Of a stretch of DNA of 64,000 nt, positions 12,635 through 25,300 are shown piece by piece. Every line of letters starts with the position of its first letter. Position 1 is the stretch's first letter. The stretch is from positions 139,093,328-139,157,327 of the forward strand of contig CM043700.1 in the NCBI GenBank assembly GCA_023935145.1. The letters are read 5' to 3'. This stretch comes from Bretschneidera sinensis (lineage: Eukaryota; Streptophyta; Magnoliopsida; Brassicales; Akaniaceae). The notes beneath the pieces were generated by a model. It was given only the letters and a program-made list of their open reading frames with translations, did not search any database and was not told the origin of the DNA. The position numbers and the translations under genes were made by a program.

Positions 12635-13557
12635 CAGTGTTTTTAGAGGTAAGGACGTTGGGTGAGGTGTTTTGCCTCAATGAGGTGAGGTGTAAGCCAC
12701 GAGGCATTGGGGCGTAATCATTTTGAAATGTTAGAGCGTTTTGAATAAAATAATATTAATTAAATTATAAAAATATAAAAAAATTGAAATAATATAAAAA
12801 AATTAATTATCAATAAACTTTACTAACTTAAGACCTATGAATAAATATTTATCAAAATATTTTTACACAAATATCAAACAATTTGATGAAAATTTTAATC
12901 ACATATGATATTAGACGTACGCTATCGTTTGTTATATATGTATCCATCAATTTACATTATGTTCCTCCAACATAGTGGTTCCATTTGTAACGACATTAAA
13001 TCAAAATGTTGAAAATTTAAAATTCTGATTTAAAAGGTTAAAAATTCGGGTAAGTCTTTTGAATCTTTTGGGGTGTTTTGAAATTTTAATAAAATAATAT
13101 TAATTAATTAATTAAAATAGCAAAATAAAAATAATTTAGTTTTTAATTAATTAATTAATTTTTATCAAAGTTTAATATTTTACTAACTCTCTATAGTCTG
13201 ATAATTATAATTTTATAAATATTAATATATAAATTATATGAAGTATAACTTATATTTCTATATTGTTGTAATTTGTAAGTATTAATTAAATAGTTTGTAA
13301 TTATTATTAAGATACATAATATGTATTATATATTTATGAAGTGTAATAATATCACACCAACAGTACTAACTCAGTGGTAAAGTCTATGACATTTTAAAGT
13401 CATTGGTTTGAACCGCAAAAAAGAAGGTTGATTTAACTAAATCGTCAAAACGACATCGTTTTGATTCTATCCAAAGATTCATGCTCTAAGGCGTTTTGGG
13501 CCCAAATCACCTCTGGGCGCGCCCCAAACCCGCCTTTAAAAACACTGCAACAAATTC
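12635..13557. repeat. Interspersed repeat with GTGTTTTTA / TAAAAACAC ends
   Basis: The left end gtgtttttagaggtaagg and the right end cgcctttaaaaacactg are inverted with respect to each other. The interior holds two related stretches (tttgaataaaataatatta near 12740 and ttttaataaaataatatta near 13090) and a tRNA-like scrap at 13363-13416. An inverted partial copy lies at 42610-42866. It behaves like a non-autonomous transposon that has taken internal insertions; the family was not recognised. Confidence 0.45.
13363..13416 (+). repeat. tRNA-like promoter scrap (possible SINE head)
   Basis: TAACTCAGTGGTAAAG resembles a pol III A box (TRGCNNAGTGG) and GGTTTGAACC, about 35 bases further on, resembles a B box (GGTTCGANTCC). 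Spacing is as in tRNA-derived SINEs. No full tRNA cloverleaf can be folded, so this is not called a tRNA gene. The nearby palindrome aaaacgacatcgtttt (13447-13462) is a frequent companion of plant repeats. Confidence 0.4.
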
Positions 13558-14259
13558 AAACTAAAAATATATATATTTTAACTAAATTTGTTTTCCATTT
13601 TCATACCATAATTTAACGATAAGATAATGATAAAAAATAATACCGACAAAAAGTCCACCGTCTAAATAACTTATGATAAAAAAATGATCCTAAATAAAAC
13701 AAACGATTCAAACACCGAGTGGGCAATGTTTGACCAGCAGTATCAGACGCTTAATATCGAGGTCACGATCACACATTGTTAGGATAAGAATTTTAGAGCG
13801 TACTTACGTATTTCAATTGGAGTTAGATATATTATTATTGTAGAATGCTAATTAATTATACGTGAAAAATATATATACGTAACGACATTTTATTATTGGT
13901 TTTAAAAAGAAATTTCGGATCCTAAAACTCTAAACGGTAATTTTAAAAATAATAATAATAATTACAGTACTGAGTTGTTAGAGAAAAAATGAAAGAAAAA
14001 TAAAAAATTGCACGTGAAAGAAACGAGAAGTTACGAAACTTCAAATCAACTTTCGAATGAAGATCCCGAGCTGACTCTGGTAAAGTAGTGGTAACTTTGG
14101 TAACTTTTTTGTCCTGCCTAGGAAAAGGAGTTTTATTACAGTAAAAGATTAGGATGTATCGCGAGGACATGGTCAAATGAAAGATAGTTCTCATCGTCTT
14201 CTTTTGTTTTTGTTTCATCAAGTTTTGGGTGGTCCTCGTGGGGAGGGGGACTCCATCCT

Positions 14260-14274
14260 TTATATATATATATA
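14260..14274 (+). promoter_or_regulatory. TATA box of RBOHA
   Basis: The tract ttatatatatatata lies 270 bases before the RBOHA start codon, leaving a leader rich in CT tracts (14350-14460), which is usual for plant 5' UTRs. There is no better TATA candidate nearer the ATG. Confidence 0.5.
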
Positions 14275-14543
14275 CTCGGTAGATGTCACTGACATAAACT
14301 AAAGCATCAACAAAATCTAAATACTTCCATTACTAATTCCTTCAAAGTTGATCTCCCTACCTCTTTCCTTTTCAATTTCAAAATCCCATAGATTTTCTTT
14401 TTTTCTGTTTTCCTCTTCTTCCAGCCTATAAATTCTTGGCTCTTAACTCCTTTTTCTCTACTTTTTTGTTATGTTTAATTCTCATTAATTCCCTGAAAGT
14501 GAGGAAAAAAACTGTGTAATTAGCTTCAAGTTTTGTGCAAAAA

Positions 14544-17500
14544 ATGGGCGTTGAAGACGGAAGAGAAGCTTATACAGATGGAGAAATCTTAGGGAGCGAG
14601 AGGCAGCAAGCCGTACCTTACAGTGGTCCGTTAAGCGGACCTCTTAACAAAAGAGGAGCAAGAAAAAGCGCCAGGTTCAATGTACCGGAGACTACTACGA
14701 ACTCCTCCTCTCACGTCGACGTTGATTCTAATTACGTCGAAATCACTCTCGATGTTCGTGACGACTCGGTAGCTGTGCAGAGCGTTAAAGCCGCTAACGG
14801 CGCCGATCTGGAGGAAGATCCCGAGCTGACTCTGCTCGCTAGAGGCTTAGACAAGAAATCCAACGGTTCCTTCGGTTCCTCCGTGGTGAGGAATGCTTCG
14901 GCGCGAATCAGACAGGTGTCTCATGAGCTCAAGCGCTTGGCTTCCTTGACGAAGAAGCCTACTCTTGCTCGTTTTGACAGGAACAAGTCAGCGGCGATTC
15001 ACGCCTTGAAGGGGCTCAAGTTCATCAGCAAGACTGATGGAGGAGCCGGTTGGGCCGCCGTCGAGAAACGATTCGATGAAATCAGTGCTTCCACCGATGG
15101 ATCTTTGCATCGTTCGCGATTTGGCGAATGCATAGGTACATATAAATGCATACAAGCAGAATTGCAGAAGAAATGATTAATTTGGAGTACATTTTAATTA
15201 TTGAAAGATAGTATTTAATTTGCGGATTTTTTTAATGGCATGCAGGGATGAATACGAAGGAATTCGCATTGGAGTTGTTTGATGCGTTGGCTCGTAAACG
15301 GAACATTAAAGTGGATTATATCAATAAAGATCAGTTGAGAGAATTCTGGGAACAAATCTCCGATCAAAGTTTTGATTCTAGGCTTCAAACTTTCTTTGAT
15401 ATGTATAATTTTTCTTTCCTTTTTTCTGTCTCCTTTTGGATTTTAATGGAAAATTTATAGTCGAGGAGTAGTATCTTTTATTTAATTTTTTAGCTTAAGT
15501 TAATAAATCAAGTGCTTAACGGAATGCAGGGTGGATAAAGATGCAGATGGCAGAATCACAGAGGAGGAAGTCAAAGAGGTATAGAATTTCATATTGAATG
15601 TGAATAAAGGGATTGTTGACTCTTACATGTTCCTTAATTTTAGGCCTTTGATTTATATCAATATCTGGCTTGAATCATGGAAGAGCATGTGCTTTTTTTG
15701 GGTAAGAAATTACAACCATTTTCTTTCTAATTTGAATCAATGACATTATTATGAACAGATTATTAGCCTCAGCGCTTCTGCGAACAAACTGTCTAACATC
15801 CAGAAGCAGGCCGAGGAGTATGCAGCACTGATCATGGAAGAGTTAGATCCAGACAATCTTGGATACATCATGGTAACTAGCCTATAAACTGATCCCATAA
15901 GTCCTAAGAATTTCTCCATAATTAAGCTGTATTTTGCTGTTTAATTAATGATTAATGATGATTATTGTTCTTACATAAAACAGATAGACAACCTTGAAAT
16001 GCTTCTGTTGCAAGCACCAAACCAGTCCGTAAGACTAGGAGAGAGCAAAAAGCTGAGCCAAATGCTAAGCCAGAAGCTTAAGCATACACAGGATAACAAC
16101 CCACTGAGGAGAGGGTACAGAGGCACCAAGTACTTCTTACTAGACAACTGGCAGAGAGTCTGGGTAATTGCTTTGTGGATTGGGGTTATGGCTGGTCTAT
16201 TTGCCTACAAGTATGTGCAGTATCGAAATAGAGCCGCATTTGATGTGATGGGAAGTTGTGTATGCATGGCTAAAGGTGCAGCGGAGACACTTAAATTGAA
16301 TATGGCTCTGATTTTGCTACCAGTTTGCAGAAACACCATCACTTGGCTCAGGAATAAGACCAAATTGGGTGTTGTCGTTCCATTCGACGACAACCTCAAT
16401 TTCCACAAGGTATTATTTATTTTTCTTTTGTGAGAAAAATATGCAGATTTGTCACCATCAGTATCATGTTTGGAGAAATTTGTTGCTTAATTAATCCGAA
16501 ATTGATCAAATAGTTGCATAAAATTTACAGGTGATAGCAGTGGCAATTTCAATTGGAGTTGGCATACACGCGATTGCTCATTTAACGTGTGATTTCCCTC
16601 GCCTCATAAACGCAAGCGAAGAGAAATACGAGCCTATGGAGAAATATTTTGGGGATCAACCTGAAAACTACTGGCATTTTGTCAAGTCAGTGGAAGGAGT
16701 GACTGGAATAATAATGGTAGTGTTGATGGCAATAGCCTTCACGCTAGCTACGCCTTGGTTTAGGAGAGGCAAGCTCAATAACCTACCCAAACCCCTCAAG
16801 AAGCTCACTGGCTTCAATGCCTTCTGGTACTCCCACCATCTTTTTGTCATCGTCTACACGCTGCTCATTGTGCATGGTATTTACCTATACTTGACCAAGG
16901 AATGGTACAAGAAAACGGTTAGCACCTCTTTCTTTTAACATTTTTTTGCTCTTGTTAACTTATTTTGTTCAAGTCAGTTGATATATATGGAACCTAATAT
17001 AATTTTTGATGGAACTGGCAGACCTGGATGTACTTGGCAGTACCACTCACTCTTTATACCTGTGAAAGATTGATCAGGGCACTCAGGTCCAGCATCAAGG
17101 CAGTTACAATACAAAAGGTAGAGAACCTTTAATTGTCAATATTTATGTCAAATTGAATGTGTTATGCATAAATGTGGTTAAAAAGAACTTTGTTTCATGG
17201 TGTATCTCATTTCCTTTTACATTGAAGGTGGCTGTTTATCCTGGGAATGTTTTGGCACTTCACATGTCAAAGCCCCAGGGCTTCAAATACAAGAGTGGGC
17301 AATACATGTTTGTCAACTGTGCTGCAGTGTCTCCATTTGAATGGTATGCAATTTTAACAAACACTATTAATTACATATGTATGTTTTTTTTTTGAAAAAT
17401 TCAAAGCTTATTCTCATGTATCCATGTTTTTGCTTGCTGGTGGTTCACATCTGAACAGGCACCCATTTTCTATTACTTCAGCCCCAGGAGATGACTATCT

Positions 17501-19819
17501 TAGTGTTCACATTAGAACTCTTGGTGACTGGACTCGGCAACTAAGAACAGTATTCTCAGAGGTGTGTTTCCTAATGAAATTAGTGCATATTTTGGCTTTT
17601 CTATGGAGTAACAATAAAATGATACTATTGATTTAATACAAGAAGTTCACCTTTCAAATGTTTGAAGTTTTAACTTGATTGTGGTTTGCTGTGGCTAATT
17701 TGCACTTGCATTTGTTTTTCCAGGTGTGTCAGCCGCCTCCCAATGGGGTAAGTGGACTTCTCAGAGCGGACTACTTGCAAGGAAATAACAACCCTAAGTA
17801 AGTCATTTAACTGGGGAAACCTATAAATCCATCAATTTCTTATTTTTTTCCTTAATAAAAATATGATACAAGTATTCGATAACTATGTCAAGGTATTAAT
17901 CTAGAAGCTTAGTGGTTCATGCTGAATATGTGATATGCACTACTTGATTGTTAGGCTTTTGCTTGCGGTATAGATTTTAAAATTTTTGTGAATTCATTTA
18001 ATTAGCTAGCGAAAGCGTTGAAAAATAATTGAGTACAAATATGGTCATTCATATCACCTTTCCTTGCATGAAAAATATCATACCATACAATAAAAGGCAA
18101 TGCAAAGTATGAGTCTCCAACTCCATCCGGAATTTAAGCTCATCCATCAAATATATTTTGATCTCACATTGCATGGACCACATTTCAGTTCCTCTGTTAT
18201 TCTAATTCCTTATTTTGATTAGGATTGTTAAGAACCGTCCATTGCATAGTGCACTGGGTTGCTAGAAGTCACCTTCTTTGTTTGGTCTTTCTTCTTGTCA
18301 CTTTCTAATGGGTACCTATGACACCTAAAATCATTGGAAGTATTGCAATTTTCTTCATTAAATGTTAACATGATTAATGTCTCTCCCAAAAATAATATAG
18401 TAGGATCAGCATCATGGCAACATAGTAATATGTCCAATTAATTATAAGGCAATCACCATGTGCAATAAATTAGGACTGGGCTGGGCGGCTTTAGAAACTA
18501 CAGAACTGCATTTTTTGAAAATCTTTTCTCATGGACATAACAATCAAAGCCTCAAACAGCAATGTGTTTTAAAAAGATTTCTACACATCTAATTGTATTA
18601 ATTGATTAAAAACATGCCCTTTAAAAGATTGCTTCTAGATGAGGTTGTTATGGACAACAATGTGGCTCAGTGTAGACACAGACGCATAACAAGTTGGGCC
18701 AACAAAAAATAATGCATATTGCCCTTTTCTTTTTTAAAGATGCAGATTGCTCCACATAAGAGTTTTTTTTCTTCCTTTATTGCTTGATAAAAAAATCTTC
18801 ATAATTATTTCTTTAATGAAGTGCTAATTATTTCTCTAATGGAAACAATTATGAACAGTTTCCCAAGAGTTTTGATTGATGGTCCATATGGGGCACCAGC
18901 ACAAGACTACAAGAAATATGATGTAGTTCTGCTTGTGGGTCTAGGAATTGGAGCGACCCCAATGATCAGCATTCTCAAGGACATAGTGAACAATATCAGG
19001 GCCATGGAAGAGGAAGACAATTCTCTAGAGAATGGGAATGGAGCAGCAAATGTCAGCCCTACAACACAAAAAAGAAGAGAGAACTTTAAGACAAGAAGGG
19101 CATACTTCTACTGGGTGACAAGGGAACAAGGCTCCTTTGATTGGTTTAAAGGGGTCATGAATGAGGTGGCTGAATTAGACCACAACAGTGTTATTGAACT
19201 ACACAACTATTGCACCAGTGTTTATGAAGAAGGCGATGCTCGCTCTGCTCTCATTGCCATGCTTCAGTCCCTCAATCACGCCAAGAATGGCGTAGATGTT
19301 GTCTCTGGCACACGTGTGAAATCCCACTTTGCCAAGCCTAATTGGCGCAATGTCTACAAGCGCATTGCTCTTAATCACACCGATTCTCGTGTCGGTAAGT
19401 CCGCTGGACAACTACCTCTATTTTTAATAAAATCATGCCTTGATTTACTTTCTACCATTTCACATGCATATTTATCACCTCTTTAAATATTATGTTTTCC
19501 ATTATCTTTATTGAAATGACTTTTGGGTTCACATTGATATCACTTTTAAAAAAATCTTAATTCTTGCCTTCTACAACTTTCTGTCATTTTCATATAGAAG
19601 ATGATAAGATACGGATTTGAATTACTACCTAGTGTTGGTGCTTTTCCTCGTGATGTTGATACCATCGTTTTTAGACGTAGAAATTGATGTCTCTTTTGCA
19701 CATATGCAGGGGTGTTTTATTGTGGAGCACCGGCGTTGACAAAAGAGCTACGCCAGCTAGCATCAGATTTTTCTCACAAGACCAGCACCAAATTTGATTT
19801 CCACAAAGAGAATTTTTAA
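14544..19819 (+). CDS. RBOHA: Respiratory burst oxidase homologue, RBOHA-type NADPH oxidase
   Basis: Plasma-membrane NADPH oxidase that passes electrons from cytosolic NADPH through FAD and two haems to apoplastic oxygen, making superoxide for defence and development. Twelve exons: 14544-15135, 15246-15402, 15530-15578, 15759-15872, 15984-16409, 16531-16917, 17022-17117, 17228-17343, 17459-17561, 17724-17797, 18859-19394, 19710-19819; the phases close to 919 residues, the normal family length. Visible in order: acidic N-terminus with [15 protein letters not shown]-hand [12 protein letters not shown] (about 251-262) and a weaker second one ([10 protein letters not shown]); NOX membrane domain with haem-ligand histidines in [13 protein letters not shown] and [15 protein letters not shown] motif [16 protein letters not shown] motif [13 protein letters not shown]; terminal [24 protein letters not shown] and [17 protein letters not shown] fit the A/C/G clade better than D or F; the neighbouring genes point to A. 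The 1.06-kb tenth intron is the longest. Confidence 0.96.
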
Positions 19820-22213
19820 TAACAATGGAAAAATAGGGTAAGCTAAGTTCACTACACAAGTCCCCCACTCACTCTCTTATCTCATGTACAAACTCTCTGG
19901 CCCCCTATTTTTGACCTTAGTGTTTCTTAATTATTGGGTTTTTTTTTTCTTTTATTATTTTTTTGTACTATTATAAATATAGAAAAAGAGTGCATGATTG
20001 AGGCAAAGATGGTGGGTTGGGTCGTTGGGTGGGGGGCCACCCACCACGAAACAATCGAGGTTAGATAAGAAAAACGTTAGCACGACAAAATGGAATGCGC
20101 TCGTTCATGCTCTGCAAGTGGAAGTATTGGTGCCGTGGTGGTCCAATGATTAAATCTCCAAACGGTTTGACACACCAGAATTCTAAATTGCCAACAATCA
20201 CCCACCAAGTTGTTAGCAGCTAATTATATATTTCTTCCACTCGTTTTCGAATAATGTGACTTTTTCAGTTTGGTTTTTATCCAAATTATATAATGAGAAT
20301 ATATGACAGGTTGATTAGTAACTGGGAACTATATAAACCCTTGCAATTGTAATTATGTATTCAATTATTGTTTGTATCTGTACTTTTTGCTAAAATTAGA
20401 GAGATCTTTCATAATTTCTTGGTGTCCTATGTGTACTCAATTCCAAATTTTCAATCAGTGTCCTCGTCATACATGTATCGTGTTATATAACTACTTTTGT
20501 TGGCGACCTAGACTTATGAGTTACAAAAAAAAGGAATTTAGGGAGGGAAATTGGACGAGGTTTGTAAATTTTGACATTTCAGTTTAACTATTTAAATTGA
20601 ACGTTTTTGTTTCACGTCGTTTTGTATTTGATGGTATTTTCATATACTTATATGTTAAATTAGTTATATTTAAAAAGAATATATAATTATAAATATAAAT
20701 TATAAAAAAACAATAATCATTCATATATACAAATTAATTTTACATAAATTTTTACTTTAAAATCAATTATAAATAATTTTTTTATTATAAATCCAAATTA
20801 AAATTTTGTTTTACTATTAAATTACATCTCTATATATAATTATAAAAACATATTATAATAAAAAAATTATTATTTAAATATTAATGATAAAGATAATATA
20901 TCAATCACATCATAAAATTAAAAAGAAAAAGTGAAATTTTAAATTATTCTCTTAAAATTATAAAAAAAAATTGTATTGTAATATTTCAACCGAAATATGA
21001 TGTTTCGATCAAAATGAACAAAAACGAACTGAAACAAACGAAAAAACAAAATACATGGATATTTTATTTTGATTTAGTGTTAAAACCAAAACGACAGAAA
21101 GAAAACAAAACGAAACTTACAACTATGAAACTTGATCATTAATCTTTTGTATGACTTTACTAACTAAATTAAGAAGCACACGACATATTTTCATTTGTAA
21201 ACAAATGAACAACTAAAAAAGAAAGCTCAAGGTTAAAAAAAAAAAAAAAAAACAGAAGTATGAGAGCCCAATCACTTTTTTCACCCCTCCAAAAGTGGAG
21301 ATCGAAAGTGAAGCTGACTAAATCGAACCCAAACCCGAGTAAGTTTAAAATTATCTCCAATCATGCGTTGTTGTTTAAGAAAATTTGAAAATTTATTAAA
21401 CAATTGAATATTAAAATCTATTAAAAAAATGATGTGGTGAAATAAAATCGGTTTAGAAGACAATCTACTTGGTAAGCAAGAGTTTATTTCTCCCATAAAA
21501 ATCTCCCCAAAGAAACGGATTTGACTTGTCAATTTGATAAAGAACAAAGGGGGAGCAGTTGACACTCTGAAATTGCAAACAAGCTAGAGAGAACATGCTT
21601 ACTATCATGCGAGAGAGAGAGCATGCACAGTGAGGGTGAGCACACAGTACTGCATATGGTATAAGTCTATAAGAAGTGTTCCAGTAGTTGGTACTGGAGA
21701 GAACTTAGCACTAGATTAGCATATCTGACCGCTAGGATCACAGAAAATGTATTAGCTATTAAAAAGAACAGGCTAGATTACAAAGTATTTGAAAATGAAA
21801 CTTCATTTGTTCATGAATTTTCTTGTCTTACTCCATTTGTACCTCATTGCAACAGAAATTTCATATGAACACCATCCATGCATGGTTTTTCCGTAGTGTG
21901 AAGGAAATAGGCAAGCCGTACCTGATGGAGCATTTGCTTACATGGGTAACTGCGACCTCTACAGTCTACACCAGAACAGCCTTCTTATTTAAATTTCCTT
22001 TTCAGCCTCTGAAAATTAGGTTTCATTAGCTGGATTGAAGTCAAGCCCTGCTCTGCAGTTTGATTTGGCCGAAAAGGGATCAGAGGCCTTTTTGTTGGCA
22101 CACAAATCTCTGAGTTGCACCTACTTGTGATAGTGAAACTAACTTTGTTTTCAACTGCGGATTTGCTTACATGGGTAACTACGACCTCTACAGTCTACAC
22201 CAGAACAGCCTTC
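19820..22213. other. Intergenic region 3' of both RBOHA and the unknown gene
   Basis: The two genes converge here. The first part is RBOHA 3' UTR. The middle (20600-21100) is very AT-rich and structureless. The segment 21932-22160 duplicates the end of the unknown gene (separate entry). The frames at 20372, 21169, 21281 and 21823 show no family resemblance and are not called. Confidence 0.6.
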
Positions 22214-22393
22214 TCATTTAAATTTCCTTTTCGGCCTCTGAAAATTAGGTTTCATTAGCTGGCTTGAAGTCAAGCCCTGCTCTGCAGTTTGATTTGGCTG
22301 AAAAGGGATCAGAGGCCTTTTTGTTGGCACACAAACCTCTGAGTTGCACCTACTTGTGATAGTGGGTGAAACTACCTTTGTTTTCAACTGCCT
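21932..22393. repeat. Tandem duplication (2 x about 230 bp) at the 3' end of the unknown gene
   Basis: Copy A (21932-22160) and copy B (22161-22393) are nearly identical; both begin atttgcttacatgggtaact and include aagtcaagccctgctctgc and ggcacacaaa. They differ by scattered substitutions and a 4-base insertion in copy B (tgatagtgggtgaaact against tgatagtgaaact). Copy B holds the last coding part and stop codon of the minus-strand gene ending at 22214; copy A lies just beyond it. Near identity indicates a recent event. Confidence 0.9.
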
Positions 22394-25300
22394 CGGAAAC
22401 TCCAATCGCTCCAGTATCCTTGAAGTTTTTACATCCATCTGCTTATTACAGTCTGGGGATGACAAGACTGATTGATCCAACTTGGGTTTGAATATACAAG
22501 TGGGAGAATATTTCTTGGGGACTTCATTGACTATTAGCTGCTCCCATTCTTCAGTAATACAAGCAGTCGTTTTGTCTTCTCCAGCTGTCAGATCCAACTT
22601 TGGGGTTTCCTCTTCCAAAACTATAACATCTATTTCTGAATTTGATCTTACAGGAGTCACTTCTAAAGAATCTGGTAGCGTTGGGTTCACTTCAGAAGCT
22701 GCCTTGTTTGGTTTCAGAGATACTGACCTGGAATTTCACATCAACAATGTATATATCAAACAAAATTTTTGCAATACCCAGTTCAGATATCACCACCAGT
22801 AATCATAATAAACAATGAAGAGTTAATAAGCTGCCTTGTGAAAACTTGAGAAATCAGCAAATTCTATCGACCTGAGAAGCTGAAAGCATACATCAGTTGT
22901 CTGAATAATCAAAATGGGAACAATAAGATCCACAAAAAAGGATTTTTTCTGTGTAGTTTTCTGTAGTGTTTGAGGCATAAGACGACCTATAAAACAAGAA
23001 GATGCAGAAGATGAGGGCATCCTCATTTCAAGTGGTGAACTGAAACACGTGACAAAATCCTAAGTACCTACTGTAAAAATCAGTTAGATTCGACTATGAA
23101 TGTTATTAGACAACATGGATTCACAGAATCCATCAAGTAAAATTGAATGGATACATTTCAATGACATTCAACCATCTCAACAACACCGTTTCATTTCCTG
23201 TAAACAAAAATGTACCAACAGACGGCCACAGTTTGTCAAAGCTTCAAAATCCAGGAAGTTAACCAGAAATATTATTGACCTTTTCCAAAGGCCTCAGTAA
23301 GCACTTTCATGACTATGAGGCTGTACTCAGGATACAATTAACTTAGAGAGCTTAAGGAAAACAGAGAACACTTTCTGAATGTAATAAATATGTATGTGTA
23401 TGCATGTTTTGTTTTTCAGTTGCTGTGAAGCTCAAGCGAGATTGAGAAGATCGTTACCCAAATTGTAAGCTCTCCTTTACAAGCAAGTTTAGGTTTCGAT
23501 GGAAGCCTCTCTCGTGCAGGACTGGATTATAGTCCGTTGATTCCATCTGTCAGAATTCAGAAAGAAAGAAGAGGGAGAAGAGTGAATATGCCAGTCATTG
23601 TATTATGCTCCCATCCCATTCTTCCACTAGTAAATATTGCCATTACTGAAGAAAAACTATGGAATCTGATAACCCAACTACCATTCCCTAGTCAATGCCC
23701 ATTTATATGGCTTCTGTTCGCAGATAAACTAATTGCACAACTCAAAGTTTCGTATCTTATTAGTCTTAAGGCCGTACAAACAGAAGAAAACTCAACTCGG
23801 TAATTCTTTTTTCCTTTCAGTTTCCCAGAAAACTGCTAAGGTTAACTGTTTCAGAAATTCGTCAATTATGTGATCTCTTCACAATCATTCTCAATACTGA
23901 TGAATTTAATTATTCAGCATGAAAAAAGTTTTACTCCACACCAGGTTTGATTAGGTTACTCACGCTCACATGACTTATGGCTCGATGGAACCCAACTATT
24001 GCATCCACTGGAAAACAACATTCTCATCCAGTAGTCATTAACAGAATTATGGTCCTTCACCGTAAGGATGGATGTAGCATGACAAACATTCACATCATTT
24101 AAAAGAAAACATGCTGCTATTAAAAAGAGGAAGTTAATTTTAAAAATGCAAAACAAAGCAAGAGAGAAAGAATTCAAAAGAGACAAAGCAGCTTTTAAGA
24201 CAATTTAACCTTCGATAAAGACTTCTGAATAGAAGTCTCAATCTCTCTAGGTACTGAAGATTCGATGAACCGATTGACATCAGAAATAGGCAAGACTTCC
24301 TCTGATGCTGCAAGTCTCTGGAAGTTTTGTAGTAATAGTTAATTAACATAGACACAATGGAGGCAGGGAAAAAAGCACAGGCAGAAAAGATGATTCAGAA
24401 TATTTCATGCAGATTATTAACAAAACATACATACTCCATTAGCTGATTAAAGAGAACCTGAAAGTTTACCCTTAGAAGCATCGGACCGTTGTCAGAAGGT
24501 TGAAGGATATAATAGCAGTGAAAGGCAGCCTCCCTCATGGCTTCTATGTTACGATTTGAAGAGCATATCAAACCCTGGTCCAGTGAATGTAAAGCACTGC
24601 AAAGCCCCTGAAAAACTACCAAATCATAGCTGGGGTAAGGAAAATGCAAGAAATATGGAATCCATAAAGAATTACTTATAAATGCGTCTAGGATACTCAA
24701 TTGTACTAAAACCTGGGATAAATTTGAGAACTAAAACAAACTTCATAGATCCAAGATAAACTGTCTTATTAAACATTCATCTCGCAAACCAGATTTTCAA
24801 AGGAAGGAGTTCCACACACGTTGAGCATTCAACTCTGACTGATCTATTTCATCTGAAGCAGCTTCTATTTCATGACAAGTTGAGGGAGTTACAAAATAAG
24901 AAGCACCCATTACAACACCTGCGCTAAAGTGCCAAAGAAGGGGAAATTAACAATAAAAGCATGATGAATCCAAGACAAGAAAAAAGTTGAAATGAGATTC
25001 TGGCATGATTGAATCTTTAGTACAATAAGTGAATGTAATAGACTATAAAATGGAGCTGAAAGCTTGACCGTAGAGTAGCCAAATAAGAAAGAGAGGAGAG
25101 AAGAAACAGGATGTTGTCATTTACTCGTACTGTAATACAGCATGCTTAGTGTATATTCAATTCATTTAACTAAGAATCAGAACATAGATAAAATATTTTC
25201 AAGGAAAAAGGAGCAGAAATTAATATTTGATTCCGAATTCAGCTGTGAATTGTATGTCATGGTCAGTGTATGAAGTGCACAGCAAAAACAAGGTACCCAT

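Larger units (their letters stand above)
6646..14543. other. Gene-poor interval between the FHA remnant and RBOHA
   Basis: No gene could be assembled here. The first 300 bases should hold the old promoter of the FHA-TDP1 gene. The rest is AT-rich and contains MITE-like elements (7345-8153, 9446-9632, 12635-13557), a retroelement RNase-H scrap (8735-8935), a tRNA-like scrap (13363-13416), and two related AT-rich repeats near 9840-10050 and 12250-12470 that are partly inverted with respect to each other (shared word agtaattcttgatt). The last 500 bases are RBOHA promoter and leader. The open frames at 8719, 10047, 10155, 12211 and 13943 have no coding character. Confidence 0.7.

Noticed and set aside
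13363..13416. tRNA gene
   Set aside because: The A and B boxes are imperfect and no acceptor stem or anticodon arm can be formed.
13943..14221. Minus-strand 92-codon frame upstream of RBOHA
   Set aside because: It includes the duplicated 21-base RBOHA piece in antisense and poly-T text; no homology and no promoter.
22823..23026. Minus-strand frame with RLMPQTLQKTTQKK
   Set aside because: The exon ending at 23458 joins exactly to the acceptor at 22727/22728 (FG/SVSLKPNKAA), so this region is intron.
23537..23803. Plus-strand 88-codon frame
   Set aside because: It overlaps a minus-strand exon (23458-23546) and intron of the unknown gene and has no coding character.
23955..24001. Possible extra exon of the unknown gene (VDAIVGFHRAISHVS)
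   Set aside because: Exons 24210-24317 and 23458-23546 join directly in phase 0; the segment has no acceptor that keeps the frame.
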